Below, in pieces: positions 1-5,492 of a DNA stretch of 6,094 nucleotides (the stretch's first letter is position 1; every line of letters starts with the position of its first letter). The stretch lies in assembly GCA_007131465.1 (NCBI GenBank), contig SLQN01000034.1, forward strand, positions 1 through 6,094. The letters are read 5' to 3'. The notes beneath the pieces are model-generated. The model was not told the origin of the DNA. It saw only the letters and a list, made by a program, of their open reading frames with translations, and made no database searches. Origin of the DNA: Paracoccaceae bacterium (lineage in GTDB: Bacteria; Pseudomonadota; Alphaproteobacteria; Rhodobacterales; Rhodobacteraceae). A program made the position numbers and the translations under genes.

Positions 1-32
1 CGCATAGGGCACAATGCGAAGGATTACTCTGA

Positions 33-482
33 ATGCCTGCACGCGACCATGAGAACATCATCGGCGGACTGCTGATGGCCGGGATCGGACTGGCAACCGT
101 CTGGTTGGCACAGGACTATCGGGCAGGCACGCTTGTCCGCATGGGGCCCGGTTATTTCCCGGTAATGCTGGGCTGGCTGCTGTCAGGGATCGGCGTGATG
201 ATCTTTCTTTCCGGGCTGCGCCGAAGCGGAAAGATGCCCAGCGTCAATTTGCGCAGCTTCGTGCTGATCCTGGTGTCAGTCGTGATCTTTGCGGCGACGG
301 TCGAACGCCTCGGTCTGCTCATCGCGTCTTTCGTGACAGCACTTGTCGCGTCCTGCGCCGAATATGAAAGCACGCTTCTCGGGCGTTTGCTGCTTGCCAC
401 ATGCATCACCGGCATCACAGTGGTCATTTTCTCACTGGGTTTGGGCATGTCGATCCCGCTGCTGCCGCGCGCGATTTGGTAG
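33..482 (+). CDS. tctB: TctB-family small membrane subunit of a tripartite tricarboxylate transporter
   Basis: Small, poorly conserved membrane subunit of a TTT-family secondary transporter; it works in the inner membrane with TctA and a periplasmic binding protein (TctC) to import carboxylates or other small solutes. The 149-residue product is almost entirely hydrophobic, with membrane segments near residues 9-26, 44-62, 75-92, 95-110 and 118-137. After the first segment comes the family hallmark RMGPGYFP (36-43). The length is normal for TctB. The start at 33 is supported by GAAGGA at 18-23, 9 nt upstream. The stop TAG overlaps the ribosome binding site of the tctA gene that follows, as expected for an operon. 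No TctC gene is visible; only 32 nt lie upstream. The family call is firm but the substrate cannot be read from this subunit. Confidence 0.93.
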   Translation: MPARDHENIIGGLLMAGIGLATVWLAQDYRAGTLVRMGPGYFPVMLGWLLSGIGVMIFLSGLRRSGKMPSVNLRSFVLILVSVVIFAATVERLGLLIASFVTALVASCAEYESTLLGRLLLATCITGITVVIFSLGLGMSIPLLPRAIW

Positions 483-494
483 GGGGATAGCAGC

Positions 495-2000
495 ATGGAC
501 ACGCTTGCCAATCTTGCACTGGGCTTCGAAGCAGCCCTTGCACCATCAGTTCTGCTTTACTGTTTCATCGGTGTCTTTCTGGGCACCATGATCGGGGTTC
601 TGCCGGGTATCGGGCCATTGGCGGCGATCTCGCTGCTGCTGCCGATCACCTATTACATCGGTCCCGCCGAAGCGATCATCATGATCGCCGGGGTTTATTA
701 CGGGTCGCAATATGGCGGATCGACGACCTCGATCCTACTGCGCATTCCCGGCACATCTTCGGCGGCGGTTGTCGCGATTGACGGCTATCAGATGACGCAG
801 CAGGGGCGCGGCGGCATTGCACTGCTGATGACCACGGTCGCGTCCTTTGCAGGGGCCATGATCGGGTTGCTGGTTCTGGTGCTGTTTGCGCCGAGAGTCG
901 CCGAATTTGCGCTGCAATTCGGATCTGCCGAATATTTCGCGATCATGCTGCTGGGCCTGTTGTCTGCCGCGACGCTCTCGACCTCGTTGCTGAAGGGCGC
1001 GGGCATGGTGGTCCTGGGCCTTGTGCTGAGCATGGTGGGAACCGATGTGAATTCCGGCGTCTCGCGCTTCGATTTCGGCTTTGTGGAACTCTATGACGGG
1101 ATCAATCTGATTGCGATTGCGATGGGCCTTTTCGCCATCGCGGACATCATCAGCAATGCAGTGGGCAGCAGCGAACGCAAGCCCATCGGCAAGGTGACAT
1201 TCAGATCCATGGTGCCCACGCGGCCTGATCTGTCCCGTTCCTGGCCTGCGATCCTGCGTGGCACGGGCGTAGGCGGTTTTTTCGGCGCCCTGCCCGGCGC
1301 GGGCCTGACGATGGCGTCTTTCATCGCCTATGCGATCGAAAAACGCACATCGCGGCGCGCGGAAGAATTCGGCAACGGGGCGATTGAAGGCGTGGTTGGG
1401 CCAGAGGCCGCCAATAATGCGGCCGCACAGACGTCGTTCGTACCCACATTGTCCCTGGGTATCCCCGGAGATGCAACCATGGCGCTGATCATGGGGGCGC
1501 TGATCATTCACGGCATCACGCCGGGGCCGTTGCTGATTGACCAGCATCCACAGATTTTCTGGGGCTTGATTGCCAGCTTTGTCATCGGCAACCTTCTGCT
1601 TCTGGTGCTAAACATTCCCCTGATCGGCCTGTGGCTCAGCCTGCTGCGCATTCCATACCGCATGCTGTATCCTGCCATCCTGATTTTCGTTTGCCTGGGC
1701 GTTTACAGCGTGAACGGGAACCCGTTTGACATATATCTGGTGGCGATCATCGGGGCGCTTGGCTATGTCCTGTCGCGGCTGAATTTCGAACCCGCCCCGC
1801 TGCTGCTGGGCTTCATCCTTGGCCCTCTGATGGAGGAACATTTCCGCCGGGCGCTTGTCCTGTCGCGTGGTGATCTGGCGGTCTTCATCGAACGTCCCAT
1901 CAGTGCAAGCATCCTGTCGGTCTGCGTTCTGGTCTTGCTGTGGTCGGGGTGGAAGACATGGCGCAAGGCGCCAGACACCACGACAGAGGGGGCCAAATGA
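495..2000 (+). CDS. tctA: TctA-family large permease subunit of a tripartite tricarboxylate transporter
   Basis: Large permease subunit that carries the substrate path of a TTT transporter, driven by an ion gradient. The 501-residue product is a typical full-length TctA with about ten to twelve membrane segments. Conserved family stretches are visible: [11 protein letters not shown] (34-44), [20 protein letters not shown] (68-87), the second-half repeat GALPGAG (264-270), GPEAANNAA (302-310) and [17 protein letters not shown] (320-336). The two PGxG-type glycine/proline stretches reflect the internal duplication of the family. The start at 495 lies 7 nt after AGGGGGA (481-487), which overlaps the tctB stop. 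Its own stop overlaps the next start as ATGA, so the downstream enzyme is probably translationally coupled. The tail (from about 486) is short and hydrophilic. The ligand is unknown; the neighbouring enzymes point to a cyclic amide, ureide or related carboxylate, which is inference. Confidence 0.96.
   Translation: MDTLANLALGFEAALAPSVLLYCFIGVFLGTMIGVLPGIGPLAAISLLLPITYYIGPAEAIIMIAGVYYGSQYGGSTTSILLRIPGTSSAAVVAIDGYQMTQQGRGGIALLMTTVASFAGAMIGLLVLVLFAPRVAEFALQFGSAEYFAIMLLGLLSAATLSTSLLKGAGMVVLGLVLSMVGTDVNSGVSRFDFGFVELYDGINLIAIAMGLFAIADIISNAVGSSERKPIGKVTFRSMVPTRPDLSRSWPAILRGTGVGGFFGALPGAGLTMASFIAYAIEKRTSRRAEEFGNGAIEGVVGPEAANNAAAQTSFVPTLSLGIPGDATMALIMGALIIHGITPGPLLIDQHPQIFWGLIASFVIGNLLLLVLNIPLIGLWLSLLRIPYRMLYPAILIFVCLGVYSVNGNPFDIYLVAIIGALGYVLSRLNFEPAPLLLGFILGPLMEEHFRRALVLSRGDLAVFIERPISASILSVCVLVLLWSGWKTWRKAPDTTTEGAK
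1986..1991 (+). promoter_or_regulatory. Ribosome binding site deciding the racemase-like gene start
   Basis: GAGGGG inside the end of tctA lies 5 nt before the ATG at 1997. It favours that ATG, which forms an ATGA overlap with the tctA stop, over the in-frame ATG at 1940, which would overlap tctA by about 60 nt. Confidence 0.6.
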
Positions 2001-2728
2001 CCGCGCAAGACCCGGCTGTGCAACCAGCGCCTGCCACAGCGCTGGTCATGATCAACCCCAACACCAGCGAAGCTGTCACGCAGCAGATGCTGGCACTTGC
2101 CCAACTTTGCGCACCACCTTCGGTCAACATCACTGCATTGACAGCGCGCAGCGGGGCTGCACTGATCCTGGATCCCGACAGCCTGCGCCATGCCGCCAGC
2201 GCCATTCTAGCCATGGTGCCGCAGGTTCCGCCGTGTGATGGGGCGATCGTGGCGGGATTCGGTGATCCCGGATGTGACGGGTTGCGCGCCCGCCTGAAAA
2301 TGCCGGTCACGGGCTTTGGCGAAGCCGCGTTCGAGGCGGCGCACCGCAACGCGCTACCCTGCGCCGTGATCACGACGACACCGGCGCTTATCGGCTCCAT
2401 CCGGCAGCAAGCGCAGGCGCATCATGTCGCGCCCCTGTTCTGCGGCGTGTTCACCCCCGACACGCATGATCCTGCCGCATTGATGGCGGACCCAATCCAG
2501 ACACAACAGGCTCTGGCCAGATTGATCGACACGGCGCGTGCCGCCGGCGCGCAGCAGGTCATCGTTGGCGGCGGACCGCTTGCGCGCGCAGCCCGTGTGT
2601 TGGCGACAGAAGTGGCCATGCCCGTGATCGACCCGGTCAGTGCCGCTGTGGCACTGGCGCTTGAACGCGCCGGGGCGGCGCCCGGGTGCAGCACCAACCG
2701 ACAAGACAGTGAATGGAAGACCCGATGA
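1997..2728 (+). CDS. Asp/Glu/hydantoin racemase-family protein lacking both canonical catalytic cysteines
   Basis: Cytoplasmic protein of the Asp/Glu/hydantoin racemase fold; the family includes hydantoin, allantoin, aspartate and glutamate racemases and arylmalonate decarboxylase. The 243-residue product opens with the family signature MINPNTS (18-24). It also has GFGDPG (87-92), PVTGFGEAA (103-111), a TTTPALI segment (127-132) and VIDPVSAAVALA (210-221). In the racemases the first catalytic Cys lies in a CFGDPG-type motif and the second in a GCxGM-type motif. Here these read GFGDPG (Gly87) and GGGPL (191-195, Gly192 at the Cys position). Cysteines exist elsewhere (38, 80, 93, 122, 149, 231), and Cys93 is six residues beyond the first site. 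The start at 1997 gives a 4-nt ATGA overlap with tctA and has a good ribosome binding site. The stop overlaps the next gene in the same way. Fold assignment is strong; racemase activity is doubtful. Alternatives are a Cys-independent isomerase or lyase, or a non-catalytic protein. Confidence 0.88.
   Translation: MTAQDPAVQPAPATALVMINPNTSEAVTQQMLALAQLCAPPSVNITALTARSGAALILDPDSLRHAASAILAMVPQVPPCDGAIVAGFGDPGCDGLRARLKMPVTGFGEAAFEAAHRNALPCAVITTTPALIGSIRQQAQAHHVAPLFCGVFTPDTHDPAALMADPIQTQQALARLIDTARAAGAQQVIVGGGPLARAARVLATEVAMPVIDPVSAAVALALERAGAAPGCSTNRQDSEWKTR
2715..2720 (+). promoter_or_regulatory. Ribosome binding site deciding the PuuE-like gene start
   Basis: GGAAGA ends 4 nt before the ATG at 2725. 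It supports that start, giving a second ATGA overlap, over the in-frame ATG at 2713, which has no clear Shine-Dalgarno sequence. Confidence 0.5.
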
Positions 2729-3690
2729 CAGCACGCAGGCAGGACCGACGCGATCTTGAAGGCTACGGTGCGACACCGCCACATCCGCAATGGCCAGGGC
2801 AGGCAAGACTGGCCGTGTCCTTCGTCATCAATGTCGAGGAGGGTGCCGAACTCAGCATTGCTGATGGCGACGAACGCAATGAATTCGTGCATGAAATCGT
2901 GGAAAACGTGCCGGGACGGCCCGATTTGTGCATGGAAAGCCATTTTGGCTACGGCACACGGGCGGGCTATTGGCGGATTGTCAGCTTACTAGAAAGCTAC
3001 GGCGTCCGGGCCACTTTCAGTTGTTGCGCTCGCGCACTTGAGCGGTCGCCTTGGCTGGCGCAGGACATCATTGCCCGAGGGCACGAGATCAGCGCACATT
3101 CCTACCGTTGGGAACAGCATCACAGCATGGAAGAAGAACAGGAGCGCAGCGTGATCACCCGAACTGTCGAGGCGATCAAGACGGCCTGTGGCATTCGCCC
3201 TCTGGGCTGGCACACGCGCTCTTCCTCTTCTGTGAATACCCGTCGGCTGCTCGTTCAAGAAGGCGGCTTTCTCTATGATAGTGACGCCTATGATGATGAT
3301 CTGCCAAGGATCGAGACTGTAGATGGGGTGCCGCATGTGGTCCTTCCCTATGCTTTCGACACCAATGACATGCGCTTTACCAATAATGGCGGTTTCATCT
3401 TTCCGGAAGATTTCACGCGCTATTGCATGGGCGCTTTCGATCAGCTTTATGCTGAAGGAGGAACGCTGCCGCGGATGCTTTCAATCGGCATTCATCTGCG
3501 GATCATTGGGCGACCTGGCCGTGTCGCGGGGCTGGACTCGCTTTTGCGTCAGATGACAGCGCATGAAGATATCTGGTTCGCACGGCGCTGCGATATCGCG
3601 CATCACTGGCGAAGGCGGATGGGATTGTCGGAATTTAAGGGCGGGGGCGCTTTTGCCGGAACAAACCACACGGTCCAGTCGCTTACTTAG
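2725..3690 (+). CDS. PuuE-like polysaccharide deacetylase-fold hydrolase (allantoinase family)
   Basis: Member of the polysaccharide-deacetylase superfamily branch that contains PuuE allantoinase, which opens the allantoin ring in purine breakdown. From the ATG at 2725 it has 321 residues, close to the usual length of about 300-310. Family landmarks in order: RDLEGYGATPPHPQWPGQAR (9-28), FVINVEEGAE (33-42) in place of the usual metal-binding first motif, ESHFGYGTRAGYWR (71-84), GHEISAHSYRWEQH (119-132), RPLGWHTRSSSSVNTRRLL (158-176), YDSDAYDDDLP (184-194), NDMRFTNNGGF (214-224), GIHLRIIGRPGR (255-266) and DIAHHW (290-295). The GWHTRSSSSVN and AHSYRWEQH forms differ from classical PuuE as I remember it (GWYTG..S.N, ASHG.RW), so this may be a paralogue acting on another ureide or cyclic amide. 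The last 20 or so residues look unconserved and are followed by an IS-bearing gap. It overlaps the racemase-like gene by 4 nt (ATGA), implying a shared pathway. Confidence 0.88.
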   Translation: MTARRQDRRDLEGYGATPPHPQWPGQARLAVSFVINVEEGAELSIADGDERNEFVHEIVENVPGRPDLCMESHFGYGTRAGYWRIVSLLESYGVRATFSCCARALERSPWLAQDIIARGHEISAHSYRWEQHHSMEEEQERSVITRTVEAIKTACGIRPLGWHTRSSSSVNTRRLLVQEGGFLYDSDAYDDDLPRIETVDGVPHVVLPYAFDTNDMRFTNNGGFIFPEDFTRYCMGAFDQLYAEGGTLPRMLSIGIHLRIIGRPGRVAGLDSLLRQMTAHEDIWFARRCDIAHHWRRRMGLSEFKGGGAFAGTNHTVQSLT

Positions 3691-3725
3691 AGTCGAACCT
3701 TGCATCCCGTAGAGTGTAAAGGCCT

Positions 3726-3737
3726 TGATGCGCATCA
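3726..3737. repeat. Perfect 12-bp palindrome TGATGCGCATCA
   Basis: TGATGCGCATCA equals its own reverse complement over 12 bases; the flanking bases do not extend it. It could be a regulator binding site, but no gene clearly controlled from here is visible, and a chance origin is possible. It covers the ATG of the short open frame at 3728. Confidence 0.35.
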
Positions 3738-3784
3738 CTTTCATGGATGAGTGGCAAATTCAGGATGAACCGGAAGTGATCCTG

Positions 3785-3794
3785 CGCGATCCCG
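3785..3794. repeat. Target-site duplication, left copy
   Basis: CGCGATCCCG directly abuts the left inverted repeat and is identical to 5016-5025. The 10-bp length is typical for ISAs1-family insertion. Confidence 0.93.
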
Positions 3795-3811
3795 CAGGGG
3801 AATCGCGTTTG
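3795..3811 (+). repeat. Left terminal inverted repeat of the ISAs1-family element
   Basis: CAGGGGAATCGCGTTTG pairs with the reverse complement of 4999-5015 (CAGGGCAATCGCGTTTG): 16 of 17 bases match, differing only at position 6. Confidence 0.92.
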
Positions 3812-3898
3812 GAACTGAGGTCGTGATCGTGCGGGCTTGCGTCTGACGGAGCGATGGATTCTTGGGTTGGGGTGCCAGTTCACGGAGCCCTTGCCACC

Positions 3899-4996
3899 AT
3901 GCAGATTTTCCTGTCCGCCTTCGATGACGTTCCAGATCCGAGGGCCAGCAACACGCGTCATGACCTTGGCGAGTTGCTCGTCATCGCCTTCGTGTCAGTC
4001 CTGTGCGGGTCGAGCTCCTGTGCCGAGATGGCGGCGTTCGGCCGCGCAAAAGAAAGCCTTTTCAGAGGCTTCCTAAGGCTCAGGCATGCCATCCCGTCGC
4101 ACGACACGTTCTCGGAGGTCTTCAGGATGATCGATCCGAACGCACTCGATGCCGCCTTCGGCAGGGTGCTCGCCGATATCGCCGCGCTCCTCAAGGACGG
4201 CGATGTGATCGCCATCGACGGCAAGGCGCTGCGCGGTGCGCGCGACAAGACCGAGAGCGCGCGGACGCGGATGATGGTGTCGGCCTATGCTGCGCGGCTG
4301 CGCCTGACGCTGGCGACGGTGCCGGCGGATCGGGGCGCGGAGCTCGATGCGGCAATCGAGGCCCTGGGGCTGATCGCGCTCCGGGGCAAGGTGGTCACGG
4401 GCGATGCTCTGCACTGCAACCGCCGAACGGTTGCAGCCATCAACGCGGGCGGCGGCGACTGGTGCCTCGCTCTGAAAGGCAATCAGGAGTCGCTCCTGTC
4501 CGACGCCCGCGGCTGTTTCACCGACCTCGGGGCAGCCCATCCCGAAGCGGTCACCGCGGAGACCGGACACGGCCGCAAGGAGACCCGCAAAGCTATCGTG
4601 GTTTCGGCCAAGGCATTGGGAGAATACCATGAATTTCCGGGCCTCAAGGGGTTCGGCCGGATCGAGGCGACCCGGGAAATGGACGGCAAGGTGAGCTCCG
4701 AAACCCGGTTCTTCGCCCTGTCCTGGATGCCTGCGCCCGAGGTTCTGCTGTCCACGGTCCGCGCTCACTGGGCCATCGAGAACGCCCTGCACTGGCAACT
4801 GGACGTCTCGTTCCGAGAAGATGCCGCGCGCAACCGGAAGGACAACGGCCCAGGCAACCTTGCTGTCCTGCGCCGCCGCGCACTCGACGTCGTCAGACGG
4901 GACACTTCGAAAGGCTCCCTCTCCATCAAGCTCAAGAAAGCTGGTTGGAGTGACGACTACTTACGTAGCATTCTCAACGGCTTGGCCACTCCGTGA
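3899..4996 (+). CDS. ISAs1-family transposase (DDE type)
   Basis: Transposase that cuts and joins the ends of the surrounding element. From the ATG at 3899 it has 365 residues. The N-terminal block with VPDPRASNTRHDLGELL (11-27) matches the IPDxR...H.L..IL opening of the ISAs1 / E. coli H-repeat proteins. The catalytic triad is visible: Asp107 in VIAIDGKALRG, Asp169 in VVTGDALHC and Glu294 in RAHWAIENALHWQLDV. The GGDWCLALKGNQ (185-196) and ETGHGRKETR (221-230) blocks are also typical, and the end KLKKAGWSDDYLRSILNG fits the family C-terminus. No frameshift or premature stop is seen. The start at 3899 has CGGAG 11 nt upstream and places VPDPR at the expected distance from the N-terminus. An in-frame ATG at 3854 would add 15 residues, but its Shine-Dalgarno-like GGAG is too close to it. 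Confidence 0.95.
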   Translation: MQIFLSAFDDVPDPRASNTRHDLGELLVIAFVSVLCGSSSCAEMAAFGRAKESLFRGFLRLRHAIPSHDTFSEVFRMIDPNALDAAFGRVLADIAALLKDGDVIAIDGKALRGARDKTESARTRMMVSAYAARLRLTLATVPADRGAELDAAIEALGLIALRGKVVTGDALHCNRRTVAAINAGGGDWCLALKGNQESLLSDARGCFTDLGAAHPEAVTAETGHGRKETRKAIVVSAKALGEYHEFPGLKGFGRIEATREMDGKVSSETRFFALSWMPAPEVLLSTVRAHWAIENALHWQLDVSFREDAARNRKDNGPGNLAVLRRRALDVVRRDTSKGSLSIKLKKAGWSDDYLRSILNGLATP

Positions 4997-4998
4997 AT

Positions 4999-5015
4999 CA
5001 AACGCGATTGCCCTG
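4999..5015 (-). repeat. Right terminal inverted repeat of the ISAs1-family element
   Basis: On the + strand this reads CAAACGCGATTGCCCTG, the inverted partner of 3795-3811 with one mismatch. It begins 3 nt after the transposase stop. Confidence 0.92.
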
Positions 5016-5025
5016 CGCGATCCCG
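5016..5025. repeat. Target-site duplication, right copy
   Basis: CGCGATCCCG is identical to 3785-3794 and begins directly after the right inverted repeat. Confidence 0.93.
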
Positions 5026-5074
5026 ACGAAGCGAGCTGACCCGAAGGCGTTTTGTCTCACGCGCCTGAAATGTC

Positions 5075-5326
5075 CTATGGTGCGCACGCCCGCACCTGTT
5101 CCCGCAACACCACATAGTCCGCCAGCCACTCGGGGATCAACGCGTCAACTGGCAGCCGCGTCACCTCCTCGGCAACCCGCGCCAGCTCGGCCTGCCTGTA
5201 TTCCACCACCGGCGGACAAGCGCTGGGCGGAGTTTCAGAATTCACCCCCGCGCAGCCGGTCAAGAAGATCGTCGCGGCTGCGAGGGCGGCGCGCGGCCGC
5301 ATCCAGCATCTGGCGGTGGATGGCAT
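5075..5326 (-). CDS. Rz1-like outer-membrane lipoprotein spanin (o-spanin)
   Basis: Predicted lysis lipoprotein that joins an Rz-type protein to bridge and fuse the inner and outer membranes at the last step of phage lysis. The 83-residue product has a basic N-terminus, a hydrophobic stretch (about 13-22) and a lipobox LTGC (22-25), so Cys25 should be lipidated. The mature part holds ACPPVVEYRQAELARVAEEV and ends in LADYVVLREQVRACAP; the Pro pair after Cys37 and the short helical region fit Rz1-like proteins, and Cys37 and Cys81 could pair. The start at 5326 is supported by GGAG at 5337-5334 with 7-nt spacing. An in-frame ATG at 5302 would still give a workable signal peptide. The first 92 nt overlap the end of the Rz-like gene in another frame, the arrangement known for Rz/Rz1 pairs. 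I rely on architecture rather than a named homologue. Confidence 0.78.
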   Translation of the reverse strand: MPSTARCWMRPRAALAAATIFLTGCAGVNSETPPSACPPVVEYRQAELARVAEEVTRLPVDALIPEWLADYVVLREQVRACAP

Positions 5327-5492
5327 GGGTCTGCTCCAGAGTTTCCAGCCGTTCGGCGGCGCGGCCTGCGCGCTCGGCCGTGCGGCGAAGGTTGATGATG
5401 AACAGGGTGATGGTGAGCAGGGCGAGGGCGATGGCCGCCACCCGCCGCGCCCAAGGCCGGGCCAGAAGCCCGACCACCAGACTGCCCCACAT
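5235..5492 (-). CDS. Rz-like inner-membrane spanin (i-spanin)
   Basis: Predicted inner-membrane half of a phage spanin. The 85-residue product has one N-terminal membrane segment (about 17-35, VRRVAA-like basic edge then AIALALLTITLFIINL), followed by a charged helical region rich in Arg, Glu and Ala (about 36-82) that could form a periplasmic coiled coil (RTAERAGRAAERLETLEQTH). The start at 5492 gives a TGATG overlap with the upstream peptidase stop and has AAAGGG about 8 nt before it. A TTG at 5513 would add seven residues and is less likely. The downstream lipoprotein gene begins within this gene in another frame, which is the main support for a spanin pair. A generic small membrane protein of another role is the alternative. 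Confidence 0.75.
   Translation of the reverse strand: MWGSLVVGLLARPWARRVAAIALALLTITLFIINLRRTAERAGRAAERLETLEQTHAIHRQMLDAAARRPRSRDDLLDRLRGGEF
5334..5337 (-). promoter_or_regulatory. Ribosome binding site for the Rz1-like gene, inside the Rz-like gene
   Basis: GGAG on the - strand lies 7 nt before the ATG at 5326. It favours this start over the ATG at 5302, which has no comparable site. Confidence 0.45.

Larger units (their letters stand above)
3691..3794 (+). other. Spacer between the operon and the insertion sequence
   Basis: This 104-nt stretch between the PuuE-like stop and the IS contains no clear rho-independent terminator: I found no GC-rich hairpin followed by a T run for either convergent block. 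It holds a perfect 12-bp palindrome (3726-3737), the start of a short open frame (3728), and at its right end one copy of the target duplication. Confidence 0.5.
3728..3826 (+). pseudogene. Short open frame whose 3' end is interrupted by the insertion sequence (doubtful)
   Basis: An ATG at 3728, preceded by AAAGG (3718-3722) at 5 nt, opens a frame that begins MRITFMDEWQIQDEPEVILR. In the present sequence it runs 11 codons past the IS edge to a TGA at 3824-3826, giving 32 residues with a tail encoded by the IS. If the IS and one copy of its target duplication are removed, the frame instead continues RDPDEAS and stops at 5037-5039, giving 26 residues. The peptide is acidic and I do not recognise it. 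It could be a disrupted small gene, a remnant of a larger decayed gene (an in-frame stop at 3710-3712 blocks extension upstream) or a chance frame. Confidence 0.2.
3795..5015 (+). mobile_element. Complete ISAs1-family insertion sequence, 1221 bp
   Basis: The element is defined by three agreeing signals: 17-bp imperfect inverted repeats starting CAGGG at both ends, a perfect 10-bp direct repeat outside them, and a single intact ISAs1-family transposase gene filling the interior. The length fits the family (about 1.2-1.3 kb). The left leader (3812-3898) is non-coding, and only 19 nt separate the transposase stop from the right end. Intact ends, an intact gene and an undiverged target duplication suggest a fairly recent insertion and possibly an active copy. 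It lies in the gap between the catabolic operon and the phage lysis genes and breaks neither. Confidence 0.95.

Noticed and set aside
1..75. Possible 3' tail of an upstream gene such as tctC: one frame stops at TGA 30-32 directly before tctB, another stays open to TGA 73-75.
   Set aside because: Too few codons are visible and neither peptide matches a TctC ending that I can recognise.
735..1547. Long - strand open frame of 270 codons inside tctA.
   Set aside because: It is an antisense shadow of a strongly conserved permease gene; its product is rich in Arg, His and Gln with no recognisable domain.
1940..1996. N-terminal extension of the racemase-like gene from the ATG at 1940.
   Set aside because: It would overlap tctA by about 60 nt, lacks family similarity before MTAQDP, and the ATG at 1997 has a good ribosome binding site and an ATGA overlap.
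3685..3710. tRNA T-arm-like GGTTCGACTC on the - strand, which might mark an integration site.
   Set aside because: The flanking bases do not form the T-stem and no other tRNA arms or cloverleaf are found.
4073..4798. Long - strand open frame of 241 codons inside the transposase gene.
   Set aside because: It is a shadow of the intact transposase caused by high GC content and shows no domain.
5048..5078. Promoter-like TTGTCT ... TATGGT with 18-nt spacing on the + strand.
   Set aside because: Only four of six bases match each consensus box and it would fire antisense into the lysis genes with no + strand gene to serve.
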